Part shown: positions 28,036 through 39,841 of the stretch, piece after piece
How the letters are laid out: every line of letters starts with the position of its first letter
Numbering within the stretch: the first letter of the stretch is position 1
From: JACVRW01 sp963820315
Lineage (GTDB): Bacteria; Actinomycetota; Thermoleophilia; Solirubrobacterales; Thermoleophilaceae
Length of the DNA: 64,000 nt
Assembly (NCBI GenBank): GCA_963820315.1
Contig: CAWFZK010000048.1
Coordinates: 54,307-118,306 of the forward strand
Reading direction: 5' to 3'
The notes under the pieces: generated by a model
Told to the model about the DNA's origin: nothing
Database searches by the model: none
The model's input: the letters and a program-made list of their open reading frames with translations, nothing else
Program-made: the position numbers and the translations under genes

Positions 28036-28738
28036 ATGGCCACTTCACAGCGACCCACACTCACCGCCGACGAGCGCTCCGAGCGAGGCTCGCGCGCTGC
28101 TCGCCGCATGCGCCGCGACGGCCTCGTGCCGGGTGTCGTCTACGGCGGAGGCGAGGGCGAGTGCACCTCGTTCCAGGTCAACTCGCGGGCGCTGCGCCAC
28201 GTGCTCGTGGACGGGTCGGCGCTGATCGACCTCGAGGTCGCGGGCCGCACCCGCCCGGTGATCGTGAAGGACCAGCAGCTCCACCCGGTGCGCGGCGAGG
28301 TCATGCACATCGACCTGCTCGAGGTCCGGCTCGACGAGAAGATCCAGACCACGGTCGCCGTCCATATCGAGAACATCGAGGAGGCGCCCGGCATCAAGGA
28401 GGGCGGCGTGCTCGAGCAGGTCACCCACCAGCTCAACATCGAGGCGCTCCCGACGGCCATCCCCGAGTTCGTCCCGGTGGACGCGTCCGGCATGGAGATC
28501 GCCGCGACCATGACCCTGGCCGAGGTCGCCCGTCCCGGAGGGCGTGACCTTCCTCGACGACCCGGAGGACACCGTCATCGCGACGGTCGTCGTCCCCACC
28601 GAGGTCGAGGAGCCGGAGATCGAGGAGGAGACCGAGCTCGTCGGCGAGGGCGTCGAGGGCGAGGAGGCTGTCGAGGGCGAAGAGGGTGCCGCCGAGGGTG
28701 GCGAGGAGCCCGCGTCCGAGGAGGGCGAGGAGTCCTGA
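28036..28738 (+). CDS. rplY: 50S ribosomal protein L25/general stress protein Ctc (single-base frameshift)
   Basis: A Ctc-type L25 of about 233 residues binding 5S rRNA. The N-terminal L25 domain begins ERGSRAARRMRRDGLVPGVVYGG. The C-terminal TL5 domain includes VMHIDLLEVRLDEKIQT. After TLAEVA the frame breaks near 28531: one extra C in a GCCC run moves the continuation VPEGVTFLDDPEDTVIATV into the next frame. The acidic tail (EEETELVGEGVEGEE...) then ends at TGA 28738. Removing one base restores an uninterrupted, normal-length protein, so a consensus error is more likely than a real pseudogene. The stop overlaps the CTG that seems to start pth. Confidence 0.88.
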
Positions 28739-29319
28739 GCCTCTTCCGCCGCTCTTCCAGCGGCGGGAAGGTCGACTGGCTCGTCGTCGGCCTGGGCAAT
28801 CCGGGCGACCGTTACGCCCGTACCCGCCACAACGTGGGCTTCGAGGTGGCCGCGCTGGCCGCCGAGCGCTGGGGGCTGCCGCGCGCGAAGAAGAAGTACG
28901 GCGGCCTCTACACCGACGGCCGCACCGGCCCGGGCGGCCCGCGCGTCGGCGTGCTGCTGCCGCAGACCTACATGAACGACTCCGGCGACGCCGTCGGCCC
29001 GGCGCGCGGCGCGCTCGGCGTCGATCTCGACCACGTGATCGCGATCCACGACGAGATCGACCTGCCCTTCGGCCGCATCGAGGCCCGCCTCGGCGGCGGG
29101 CTGGCCGGCCACAACGGGCTCAAGTCGCTGAAGCGCGGACTCGGCAGCGCCGACTTCCGCCGCATCCGGGTGGGCGTGGGCCGGCCCGACACGACCGATC
29201 CCGAGATCGTGTCGGCGCACGTGCTGGGGCGCTTCTCAGAGCCTCAGGGTGAGGTGCGCGAGCTGGTGGAGAGCGCTGCGGATGAGCTCGAGCGGGTGGT
29301 GACGGCGCCGCCGCACTAG
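28735..29319 (+). CDS. pth: peptidyl-tRNA hydrolase (apparent CTG start)
   Basis: A 194-residue enzyme that recycles peptidyl-tRNA. The signature DWLVVGLGNPGDRYARTRHNVGF contains the catalytic His in RHNVG; LPQTYMNDSGDAV and IHDEIDLPFG supply the Asn and Asp; GGGLAGHNGLKSL is the tRNA-binding loop. Between the rplY stop and the catalytic region there is no in-frame ATG, GTG or TTG. The only plausible start is CTG 28735, which overlaps the rplY TGA as CTGA, just like the GTGA/ATGA overlaps elsewhere. The rplY-pth pairing is standard. Confidence 0.93.
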   Translation: MSLFRRSSSGGKVDWLVVGLGNPGDRYARTRHNVGFEVAALAAERWGLPRAKKKYGGLYTDGRTGPGGPRVGVLLPQTYMNDSGDAVGPARGALGVDLDHVIAIHDEIDLPFGRIEARLGGGLAGHNGLKSLKRGLGSADFRRIRVGVGRPDTTDPEIVSAHVLGRFSEPQGEVRELVESAADELERVVTAPPH

Positions 29320-29474
29320 CGCAGCGTCAACTCCGGCGAACGACGGCTGGGGAAGGGGATGCAGCGGGTCGGCGAGCGGCCACCGTGTCCGTTTGGTGTC
29401 GCTGGGCGACATCAAAGTGCCACAGTGGCGCCGATCTTCCCGTCATCGCTGTCTTTTCGGACCGCCGCGGCGCC

Positions 29475-30413
29475 CTAGCGCCACCAGCTCGTCCGCTGGC
29501 GCGCCCCCTCGTGCGTCAGCGCGATGTGCAGCCAGCGGCGGCGGCGGTCGCCGCTCCTGATCGGGCGCAGTCCGGCGCGCCAGCGCGACGAGGTCCAGAC
29601 GCGGCCGTTCCAGGCGATCTCCTGCACCCCCAGACGGCGCGCCCGGGCGTGCCGGTTGCCGCGGCGGTCGTCGGCGAGCAGCCAGGTCACGATCCCGTTG
29701 CCGATCGCCAGGTCGTGCGGAGAGCGGGCCCGCAGGCGCCAGTCCAAGGCACGGCCCTCGCCGTGGACGTCGACCACGCCGGGGCTCGCCTCCACGCACG
29801 CGTAGCCGAGCCGCAGCGCGCCGCTGTGCCAGCGCGAAGAGATCAGGCGGGCGAGCGCGCGCGTTCCGGGCAGCGCGGCGCCGGTGCACGCGCCGGGATA
29901 GGCGCCCGGCCGGTCGTAGTCGAAGCGCTCGATCGGCCGCCCGAGCGGCGCGCCGAGGCGCCGGCGGCCGGAGCTACCCGACACGCCGCGGCAGAGCGAG
30001 TGGGTCCAGCGCGTACAGGCGCGCATCGAGGAGACGCCCTCTGGCAGCGCGAGCGTGAGGTCGTGCTGGCGAGCGCAGCGCAGCCCGGTCGCCGGCCGGC
30101 GGAAGCCGGTGTCGTAGAAGAATCGAACGCACGTGCCAGGCGCCACGGCCGCCGAGGAGCGGTTGTCGTCGACGTCGTAGTCGTCGCCGTCGGAGTGCTC
30201 GAAGCTGCGGAAGTCGGCACGGTCGCCGTCGCGGCCGAAGGAGACCTCGATCCAGGCGCCCTCGCAGCCGCGCTCCATCCAGAGCTGCACGCGGACGTCG
30301 CGGACGCGGGCGTCGCCGGAGCACTCGGCGGCCTGCGCCGAGGACGCCGGCCCCGCCCCGAGGGCGGCGCCTGCAAGTGCGACCAGGAGAGTGATCCGCG
30401 CCATCCGTGGCAT
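29475..30413 (-). CDS. secreted protein with M15-like (VanY/ARB-07466-type) peptidase domain
   Basis: About 312 residues. A signal peptide follows the ATG (ARITLLVALAGAALGAG...AQAAECSG). The N-terminal 90 residues are Cys-containing and acidic (SFEHSDGDDYDVDDNRSSAAV), perhaps a crystallin-like binding domain. The C-terminal 110 residues match the M15-like wall peptidase fold: VHGEGRALDWRL supplies the metal His and Asp, VQEIAWNGRVW and WLHIALTHEGARQRTSWW the last His. The usual DHVHISLT reads RWLHIALT, keeping the second His only. It probably cleaves or binds peptidoglycan stems. TATAAA upstream on the minus strand fits a promoter. Starts at 30404 and 30413 are equally possible. Confidence 0.7.
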   Translation of the reverse strand: MPRMARITLLVALAGAALGAGPASSAQAAECSGDARVRDVRVQLWMERGCEGAWIEVSFGRDGDRADFRSFEHSDGDDYDVDDNRSSAAVAPGTCVRFFYDTGFRRPATGLRCARQHDLTLALPEGVSSMRACTRWTHSLCRGVSGSSGRRRLGAPLGRPIERFDYDRPGAYPGACTGAALPGTRALARLISSRWHSGALRLGYACVEASPGVVDVHGEGRALDWRLRARSPHDLAIGNGIVTWLLADDRRGNRHARARRLGVQEIAWNGRVWTSSRWRAGLRPIRSGDRRRRWLHIALTHEGARQRTSWWR

Positions 30414-30589
30414 CGTGGGCGGCGGCTTTATACACGCGCTCTGCAAATTCCGCCAAGCGTGCAACGGGACTTGCCGAATGCGCCAAAAACGGCGTCCGTA
30501 GAATCGGATGAAGAGGCCGCCCGGCGCCGCCGAGGCGGCTGTTCGGCGTGGCTTCGCACCGGGCAACGCCCGGTGCTCGCCCAGGACGC

Positions 30590-33931
<3,342 letters not shown>

Positions 33932-34002
33932 GCGTTCGCTACCCTTCGCCACCGCTCCGGCCTCGGAACCTCTTAAGAGAGCTTTACCAACACGCCCTAG
34001 AC

Positions 34003-35194
34003 ATGGCATCGATGACACACGCCCCCATCAAGTTCACCCTCGGACTCGCCGCCATCGGCCTCTCCGCGCTCGCCTTCGTCGCCTGTGGCAACGATGTGCC
34101 CTCGGGCGCCGTCGCCACCGTCGGCGACGAGACGATCACCCAGGACGAGTTCGACAAGTGGCTCAGCACGGCCTCCCAGGGTCAGGCCCAGGGCAGCGGC
34201 GCCCCCGCCGTGCCCGATCCTCCCGACTTCGAGAAGTGCGTCGCGGCGAAGAAGAAGCTGCCGGTCCCCAAGGGCCAGCAGCGGCCGAGCGACGCGACGC
34301 TCAAGAAGCAGTGCCAGACCGAGTACGACACGCTCAAGACCGAGGTCATGCAGTTCCTGATCCAGGCCGAGTGGGTCCAGCAGGAGGCCGAGAACCAGGA
34401 CGTAAAGGTCTCCGACAAGGAGATCAAGCAGTCGTTCGAGGACCAGAAGAAGCAGGCCTTCCCGAACGACAAGGCCTACGAGCAGTTCCTCAAGACGTCC
34501 GGCATGACCGAGGAGGACATCCTCTTCCGCGTCAAGCTCGACCAGCTGCAGCAGAAGCTGACGGCGAAGATCACGCAGGACGCCAAGAAGGTCACCGACG
34601 AGGACATCAGCGAGTACTACGAGAAGAACAAGAAGCGCTTCGCTCAGCCTGAGCGCCGCGACCTGCTCGTCGTGCTCACCAAGACCGAGGCTCAGGCCGA
34701 GCAAGGCCAAGGCCGCGCTCGAGGACGGCGACAGCTTCAAGCAGGTCGCCAAGAAGTACTCGATCGACGAGGCCTCCAAGGCGCAGGGCGGCAAGCTCCC
34801 GGCGGTCACGCAGGGCCAGCAGGAGAAGGCCTTCGACGACGCCATCTTCGGCGCCAAGAAGGGCGAGCTCGTCGGCCCGGTCAAGACGCAGTTCGGCTGG
34901 TACGTGTTCGAGGTGGACAAGGTCAACCCGGCGTCGCAGCAGACGCTCGAGGAGTCCCAGGAGGCCATCCGGAACCTGCTCCGCTCGCAGGGCCAGCAGC
35001 AGGCTCTCGACAAGTGGATCAAGAGCTTCCGCGAGGACTACAAGGACAAGACCGACTGCGCGGACGACTTCCGGATCGCGGAGTGCAGCAACGCTCCGAA
35101 GGAGAAGACGAACACCGGGCCGGCTTCCGGGGGTAACCCCGGCGGCGCTCAGCCCGCCCCGCAGCGGCGGGGGCGCGAGACGCCCGAGCAGTAG
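34003..35194 (+). CDS. lipoprotein foldase with SurA-N and PpiC domains (single-base frameshift)
   Basis: An extracytoplasmic peptidyl-prolyl isomerase/chaperone, about 396 residues once repaired. The signal segment ends AFVACGN, a slightly atypical lipobox, so it is probably anchored as a lipoprotein like PrsA. The SurA-type N-terminal domain runs from VATVGDETITQDEFDKWL. The parvulin domain (FKQVAKKYSIDEASKAQGG and LVGPVKTQFGWYVFEVDKV) is in the next frame because of one extra base near 34702 (GAG-C-AAG). The tail is Gly/Pro rich. Two ATGs (34003 and 34012) are possible starts. The TAG overlaps the GTG of mazG by one base. Confidence 0.85.
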
Positions 35195-35808
35195 TGGCGG
35201 CTCCGCCCGGCCGGCTGCTCGAGGCCATCCGGGAGCTGGACGAGATCACGCGCCGGCTGCGGCGCGAGTGCCCCTGGGACCGTGAGCAGGACGAGCGTTC
35301 GATCGTCCCGCACACGGTCGAGGAGGCGTACGAGCTTGCGGACGCCGCCCACTCGGGCGACGACGCCAAGCTGCTCGACGAGCTGGGGGACGTGCTCTTC
35401 CAGGTGCTGTTCCTGTCCCTGCTCCTCGAGGAGCGGGGGCAGGGCTCGCTCGCCGAGGTCGCCGACCACTGCCGCGCGAAGCTGATCCGCCGCCACCCGC
35501 ACGTGTTCGGAGACGTCGCGGCGGAGTCGGCCGGCGAGGTCATCCGGAACTGGAATCAGATCAAGCGCGAGGACGAGCGCGGCGGCGAGATCTTCGGAGA
35601 GATCCCCGAGACGCTCCCCTCGACGCTCTACGCGAAGAAGATCCTGAAGCGCGCAGAGGCTGCAGGCGAGCGCCGCGAGGGAACGACCGCCGACCCCGGC
35701 GAGCGCCTCCTGGCCGCCGTGCAGGAAGCTGTCGAGGCAGGCGCGGATCCCGAGCTCGAGCTGCGACGGGCCGCGGACAGGTTCCGAGAACAGGTGGAGA
35801 AGGCTTGA
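35194..35808 (+). CDS. mazG: nucleoside triphosphate pyrophosphohydrolase MazG
   Basis: A 204-residue house-cleaning NTPase hydrolysing non-canonical or excess NTPs to NMP and PPi. The MazG core shows CPWDREQDERSIVPHTVEEAYEL, then LLDELGDVLFQVLFLSLL with the metal-binding EExxE and ExxD helices, and RHPHVFGD. Shorter than the 260-residue two-domain enzymes; the second domain is reduced to a helical tail. It begins at a GTG touching the previous stop and its TGA overlaps the TTG of eno. This foldase-mazG-eno-ftsB order is a common actinobacterial arrangement. Confidence 0.93.
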   Translation: MAAPPGRLLEAIRELDEITRRLRRECPWDREQDERSIVPHTVEEAYELADAAHSGDDAKLLDELGDVLFQVLFLSLLLEERGQGSLAEVADHCRAKLIRRHPHVFGDVAAESAGEVIRNWNQIKREDERGGEIFGEIPETLPSTLYAKKILKRAEAAGERREGTTADPGERLLAAVQEAVEAGADPELELRRAADRFREQVEKA

Positions 35809-37079
35809 GCGAGATCGAGAAGGTGCACGGCCGGCAGATCCTGGACAGCCGCGGCAACCCGGCCGTCGAGGTCGACGTGCTGCTGAAGTCGGGCGCCGCC
35901 GGCCGCGCTGCGGTGCCGTCCGGCGCCTCGACGGGCGAGTTCGAGGCCGTCGAGCTGCGCGACGGCGGCGAGGCCTGGGCCGGCAAGGGTGTCGCGACCG
36001 CCGTTGCGAACGTCAACGGCGAGCTGGCCGAGGCCGTGAAGGGCATCGACCCCGCCGACCAGCCTGGGCTCGATGGCGCCATGATCGAGCTCGACGGCAC
36101 GCCCAACAAGGGCCGGCTCGGCGCCAACGCGATCCTCGGGATTTCGCTCGCCGGGGCCAAGGCCGCCGCCGCCGAGGCGGGACAGCCGCTCTGGCGCTAC
36201 CTGGGCGGCGAGGCGGCGCACGTCCTGCCGGTGCCGATGATGAACGTGCTGAACGGCGGCGCGCACGCGGACAACAAGGTCGACTTCCAGGAGTTCATGG
36301 TCGTGCCGGTCGGCGGCGCCACCTACTCCGATGCGCTGCGCATGGGGGTGGAGGTCTACCACGCGCTCAAGCGCACACTGCATGACCGCGGCCTCTCGAC
36401 GGCCGTCGGCGACGAGGGTGGCTTCGCCCCCGATCTCGACTCGAACGAGGCAGCCCTCGAGGCGCTCATGCAGGGCATCGAAGCGGCCGGCTACCGGGCG
36501 GGCGAGGATCTCGCGATTGCGCTCGACCCGGCGACCAGCGAGCTGTTCGAAAACGGCTCCTACGTGCTCGAGCACGAGGGCCGCACGCTCTCGTCCTCCG
36601 AGCTGGCGGCTTACTGGGCCGAGATGGCTGAGCGCTACCCGATCCTGTCGATCGAGGACGGCATGGACGAGGAGGACTGGGACGGCTGGGGCGAGCTCAC
36701 CCAGCGCCTCGGCGAGCGCGTGCAGCTGGTCGGCGACGACCTGTTCGTGACGAACACCGAGCGGCTGCGGCGCGGCATCGAGCTGGGCGTGGCCAACTCG
36801 ATCCTCGTCAAGGTCAATCAGATCGGGACCCTCACGGAGACGCTCGACGCCGTGCGCACCGCCCAGGAGGCGGGCTACACGGCGGTCATGTCGCATCGCT
36901 CCGGCGAGACAGAGGACACGACGATCGCCGACCTGGCCGTCGCCACCGGCTGCGGCCAGATCAAGACGGGCGCGCCGTCGCGCTCGGACCGGGTGGCGAA
37001 GTACAACCAGCTGCTCCGCATCGAGGAGGCGCTCGGCGCCGACGCCTCGTATCCCGGGCGCACGGTCTTTCGCAGCTAG
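35805..37079 (+). CDS. eno: enolase
   Basis: A 424-residue glycolytic enzyme converting 2-phosphoglycerate to phosphoenolpyruvate; cytosolic dimer or octamer, Mg-dependent. The N-terminus ILDSRGNPAVEVDVLLKSG and GASTGEFEAVELRDGG loop are standard. The catalytic Glu/Lys/His residues occur in DEGGFAPDLDSNEAAL, SIEDGMDEEDWDGW, GDDLFVTNTERL, SILVKVNQIGTLTE and SHRSGETEDT. Translation starts at TTG overlapping the mazG stop (TTGA). Confidence 0.98.
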   Translation: MSEIEKVHGRQILDSRGNPAVEVDVLLKSGAAGRAAVPSGASTGEFEAVELRDGGEAWAGKGVATAVANVNGELAEAVKGIDPADQPGLDGAMIELDGTPNKGRLGANAILGISLAGAKAAAAEAGQPLWRYLGGEAAHVLPVPMMNVLNGGAHADNKVDFQEFMVVPVGGATYSDALRMGVEVYHALKRTLHDRGLSTAVGDEGGFAPDLDSNEAALEALMQGIEAAGYRAGEDLAIALDPATSELFENGSYVLEHEGRTLSSSELAAYWAEMAERYPILSIEDGMDEEDWDGWGELTQRLGERVQLVGDDLFVTNTERLRRGIELGVANSILVKVNQIGTLTETLDAVRTAQEAGYTAVMSHRSGETEDTTIADLAVATGCGQIKTGAPSRSDRVAKYNQLLRIEEALGADASYPGRTVFRS

Positions 37080-37114
37080 CAGGAGGCGGCTGGAAGGCGG
37101 CGAAGCCCGCCCTG

Positions 37115-37429
37115 ATGGGACGTGCTGCCGCCGCGTTCCCGAGCCGCCGGCGCTCGGGCATCCGCTGGGACCGCCTCGGGCGCCTGGCGCTGCTCGCGAC
37201 GCTCGTCATCATCGTGCTGCTCTACATCTCGCCCGCCAAGCACTGGCTGCAGCAGTCGCGCACCGCGGGCCATCAGCAGCAGGAGCTGCGTCAGCTCACC
37301 GCCGACAACCGCGCGCTGAAGAAGCGCGTGCAGGCGCTCGGCGACCCCGGCGCGCTCGAGCGCGAGGCGCGCCGGCTCGGGATGGTGCGCCAGGGCGAGC
37401 GCTCCTACGTGATAGAGAACCTGCCCTGA
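37115..37429 (+). CDS. ftsB: septum formation initiator (FtsB/DivIC)
   Basis: A 104-residue bitopic divisome protein. A basic cytoplasmic N-terminus (SRRRSGIRWDRLGR) precedes one membrane helix (about residues 26-44) and a periplasmic coiled coil (QQQELRQLTADNRALKKRVQAL) ending in the conserved EREARRLGMVRQGERSYVIEN motif of DivIC/FtsB. It is placed 35 bases after eno as in most actinobacteria. Its TGA overlaps the CTG that begins the following hydrolase frame. Confidence 0.92.
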   Translation: MGRAAAAFPSRRRSGIRWDRLGRLALLATLVIIVLLYISPAKHWLQQSRTAGHQQQELRQLTADNRALKKRVQALGDPGALEREARRLGMVRQGERSYVIENLP

Positions 37430-38152
37430 TCTTCACGCCGGCGCACCGCGGCGGCTCGGGGCCGCCGCTCGTCCTGCTCCACGGCTTCCTCGACACCTGG
37501 CGGACCTGGGAGCGCGTGCTGCCGGCGCTCGAGCGCCGCCACGACGTCCTCGCGCCCACGCTCGCCGGGCACGCCGGCGGCCCGCAGCTCGACCCCGGCG
37601 CGCTCAGCGACGCCGCAGCTCGCGGATGCGGTCGAGCGGGCCATGGACGAGGCCGGCTTCGGCGTCGCCGACATCGCGGGCAACTCGCTGGGCGGCTACG
37701 CGGCCCTCCAGCTGGCCGCGCGTGGCCGCGCCAGCTCGGTGGTCGCGTTCGCGCCCGCCGGCGGTTGGGCGCCAGGCGACGAGTCCTACCGCGAGACGCT
37801 CGCCGCCCAGGCGGAGTTGCTCGAGCTGATGAAGCGGGTCGCGCCGCTGGCCGGCGGCGACGACCTGATCGCGCACCAGATGCTGGGCGTCGCGGCCGCC
37901 CCGGCGGCGGGCGCGATGCTCGAGCACGCGCTGCGCGAGGGCTGGGCGATCGAGCCCGAGCGGATCACCTGTCCCGTGCGGATCGTCTGGGGGACGGAGG
38001 ACCGCCTTCTGCCCTGGCCCGGCGCCGCCGTGCGCTACCGCGAGCAGTGGCTGCCGCACGCCGACTGGATCGTGCTCGACGGGGTCGGCCACGCGCCGCA
38101 GCTCGATGCGCCGCTGGAGGCGGCGGAGCTGATCCTCGGCTTCACGGGCTAG
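37426..38152 (+). CDS. alpha/beta hydrolase (CTG start, single-base frameshift)
   Basis: About 241 residues when repaired. The N-terminal part reads PLVLLHGFLDTWRTWERV (oxyanion-hole HGF). The nucleophile elbow is GNSLGGYAALQLA with a Ser nucleophile, the Asp is expected in IVWGTEDRLLPW, and the His is in GVGHAPQLDAP. One extra G near 37618 (GCA-G-CTC) moves the second half to another frame. No ATG, GTG or TTG precedes the oxyanion-hole motif; the frame opens at CTG 37426, overlapping the ftsB stop as CTGA. Substrate unknown; probably an esterase or C-C hydrolase. Confidence 0.8.
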
Positions 38153-38203
38153 AACGTCCAGAGGTCCGCCGCCAAACTGTGGGTGGCGACAAGCGGAGGA
38201 TCG

Positions 38204-38990
38204 ATGAGCCAGTTGCAGTTCGACGAGCGGGCGGCTCGAGAGATCGAGGCCCTCTACGAGATCGGCGACGCACGCCGCCGCCGCGAGATCGTCCAGGCGG
38301 TTCTCGCCCCGGCGCCGGGGGAGCGCATCCTCGACGTCGGATGCGGCCCCGGTTTCTATTGCGTCGAGCTGGTGGCCGCCGTCGGCGAGACCGGCTGGGT
38401 CACCGGAGTCGACGGCAGCGCGGCGATGCTCGCCCTGGCGTCGCGGCGATGCGCGGGCCATGGCAATGTCGAGCTGCTCGAGGCGGAGGCCACGGCCCTG
38501 CCGGTCGCGGCGGCGAGCTTCGACGCGGCGCTGACCGTTCAGGTGATCGAGTACGTGGCGCAGCCCGAGTTGGCGCTGGGGGAGCTTCACCGTGCGCTTC
38601 GACCGGGCGGCCGAGTGCTCGTCTGGGACATCGATTGGGACACGGTTTCGCTGTACTCCGAGGATCCCGTGCGCAGCGAGCGTGTGTTGCGGGCCTGGGA
38701 CGAACATCTGGCCCACCGCTCGCTGCCGCGCAGCCTTGGCCCACTGTTGCGCAGGGCCGGCTTCGAGGAGGTGCGCATGACCGCGCATCCACTCGCCACG
38801 CTCGGCTCTGACCCGGACAGCTACGGGGCGGCGCTCGTGCCATTCATCGGCAACTTCGTATCCGGGCGGAGTGGTGTCAGCGACACTGAGGCGGCGGCTT
38901 GGGTTGAAGAGCAGCGAGAGGCTGAGCGGGAGCGGCGACTTCTACTTCGCGTGCACCCAGCTCTGCTTCACCGCCCGGAAGCCGTCGTGA
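38204..38990 (+). CDS. class I SAM-dependent methyltransferase (single-base frameshift near the end)
   Basis: About 262 residues. GGAGGA precedes the ATG. The SAM-binding site is ILDVGCGPGFYCVELVAAVG, followed by VTGVDGSAAML and the motif LRPGGRVLVWDIDWDT. The uninterrupted frame runs on into the next gene, but one extra G near 38930 is responsible. In the corrected frame the protein ends SGDFYFACTQLCFTARKPS at TGA 38990, the usual end of this methyltransferase group. It resembles small-molecule methyltransferases of the UbiE/arsenite type; the substrate is not known. Confidence 0.8.
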
Positions 38991-39490
38991 CCGCCGAGCG
39001 GCTACCCCTCCCAGACGACGACGCCGCCGCCCCGGAGCTCGCTGCCGAGTACGCCTCCGCGCGCGAGCGCACGGGGCGCGTGATGGCGATCCTGAGGGCG
39101 ATGGGACCGCGCGCGGAGGTCGTGCGGGCCTTCCTCGACATGACCGAGGCGGTGCTCTACGGGCCCGCCGCGCTGGGCCGGCGCGAGCGCGAGCTGCTGG
39201 CGCTCGCCAGCTCGGAGGCGAACGGCGCCGAGTACTCGAGCGCAGTCCATACGCCGCTGCTCGCCGCCTGCGGCGGTGGACCCGACGGCAGCGCGCGCGA
39301 TGCCGCGCTCGTCGAGTTCGCGCGCAGCCTGACGCTGGCCCCGCGCGAGGGCGCCGGCGCCGTGGCCGAGCTGCGTCGGCACCTGTCGGACGACGAGGTG
39401 CACGATGCGATCGCCGTCGTCTCCCTCCTGAATCTGGCGAACCGGGCGGCGCTCGCCACCGGGATCAGCGCGGCCGACGACCTCCGCTAG
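38987..39490 (+). CDS. AhpD/carboxymuconolactone decarboxylase-like protein without the CxxC pair
   Basis: A 167-residue protein starting at GTG 38987, which overlaps the true methyltransferase stop (GTGA). The AhpD-fold segment GRRERELLALASSEANGAEYSSAVH aligns with the family NxCxYCxxxH site, but both catalytic cysteines are replaced (Ala and Ser) while the His is kept. VVSLLNLANRAALATGI is the conserved second helix. Peroxidase activity is therefore unlikely; a decarboxylase-like or non-catalytic role is possible. Its TAG shares CTAG with the stop of the convergent gene. Confidence 0.78.
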   Translation: MTAERLPLPDDDAAAPELAAEYASARERTGRVMAILRAMGPRAEVVRAFLDMTEAVLYGPAALGRRERELLALASSEANGAEYSSAVHTPLLAACGGGPDGSARDAALVEFARSLTLAPREGAGAVAELRRHLSDDEVHDAIAVVSLLNLANRAALATGISAADDLR

Positions 39491-39813
39491 GGCTTCGCGT
39501 GGGACTCGCGGGCACGGCCGCCCGCGAAGTCGGACGCCTCGCGGGCGTAGCGGTTGAAGGCGGCGTCGACCACGGCTGCGGCATCGCCGCCCGCGGCGTG
39601 GCGCCAGGCGATCGCGGTGGCCCAGTCGGTGTCCTCCGCGTAGAGGTCGGCCAGCTCCGCGACCACGAAGCTCGAGCCGAGCCGCCGGCGCAGCTGCTCG
39701 ATCACGGCGTCCGCGGCCCGGTCGAGGTCGCTGCGAGCGGGCTCGGGCGTCCGGGCGAGGGTTCGTTCTCCCTCGCGCCACTGGAAGAGCGCGTTCTCGA
39801 GCGTGTACGACAT
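39487..39813 (-). CDS. conserved hypothetical protein, 108 residues
   Basis: A soluble helical protein: YTLENALFQWREGERTLART, then the middle block SFVVAELADLYAEDTDWATA and a C-terminal basic tail. No signal, membrane segment or Cys. TACGCT lies 8 bases before the ATG on the minus strand, so the start is well supported. The composition (Trp, Phe, ordered helices) looks like a real protein, perhaps a small binding module. I do not recognise the family. The stop interlocks with that of the AhpD-like gene. Confidence 0.65.
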   Translation of the reverse strand: MSYTLENALFQWREGERTLARTPEPARSDLDRAADAVIEQLRRRLGSSFVVAELADLYAEDTDWATAIAWRHAAGGDAAAVVDAAFNRYAREASDFAGGRARESHAKP

Positions 39814-39821
39814 TCGGGCCG

Positions 39822-39827
39822 AGCGTA
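39822..39827 (-). promoter_or_regulatory. leaderless-type -10 element of the 108-residue protein
   Basis: On the minus strand TACGCT ends 8 bases before the ATG at 39813, with no Shine-Dalgarno sequence between them. Confidence 0.5.
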
Positions 39828-39841
39828 GCGGGCGGGTTCGG

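Noticed and set aside
38183..39490. A 435-residue methyltransferase-AhpD fusion protein
   Set aside because: A single extra base near 38930 joins two genes that otherwise end and start at a GTGA overlap.
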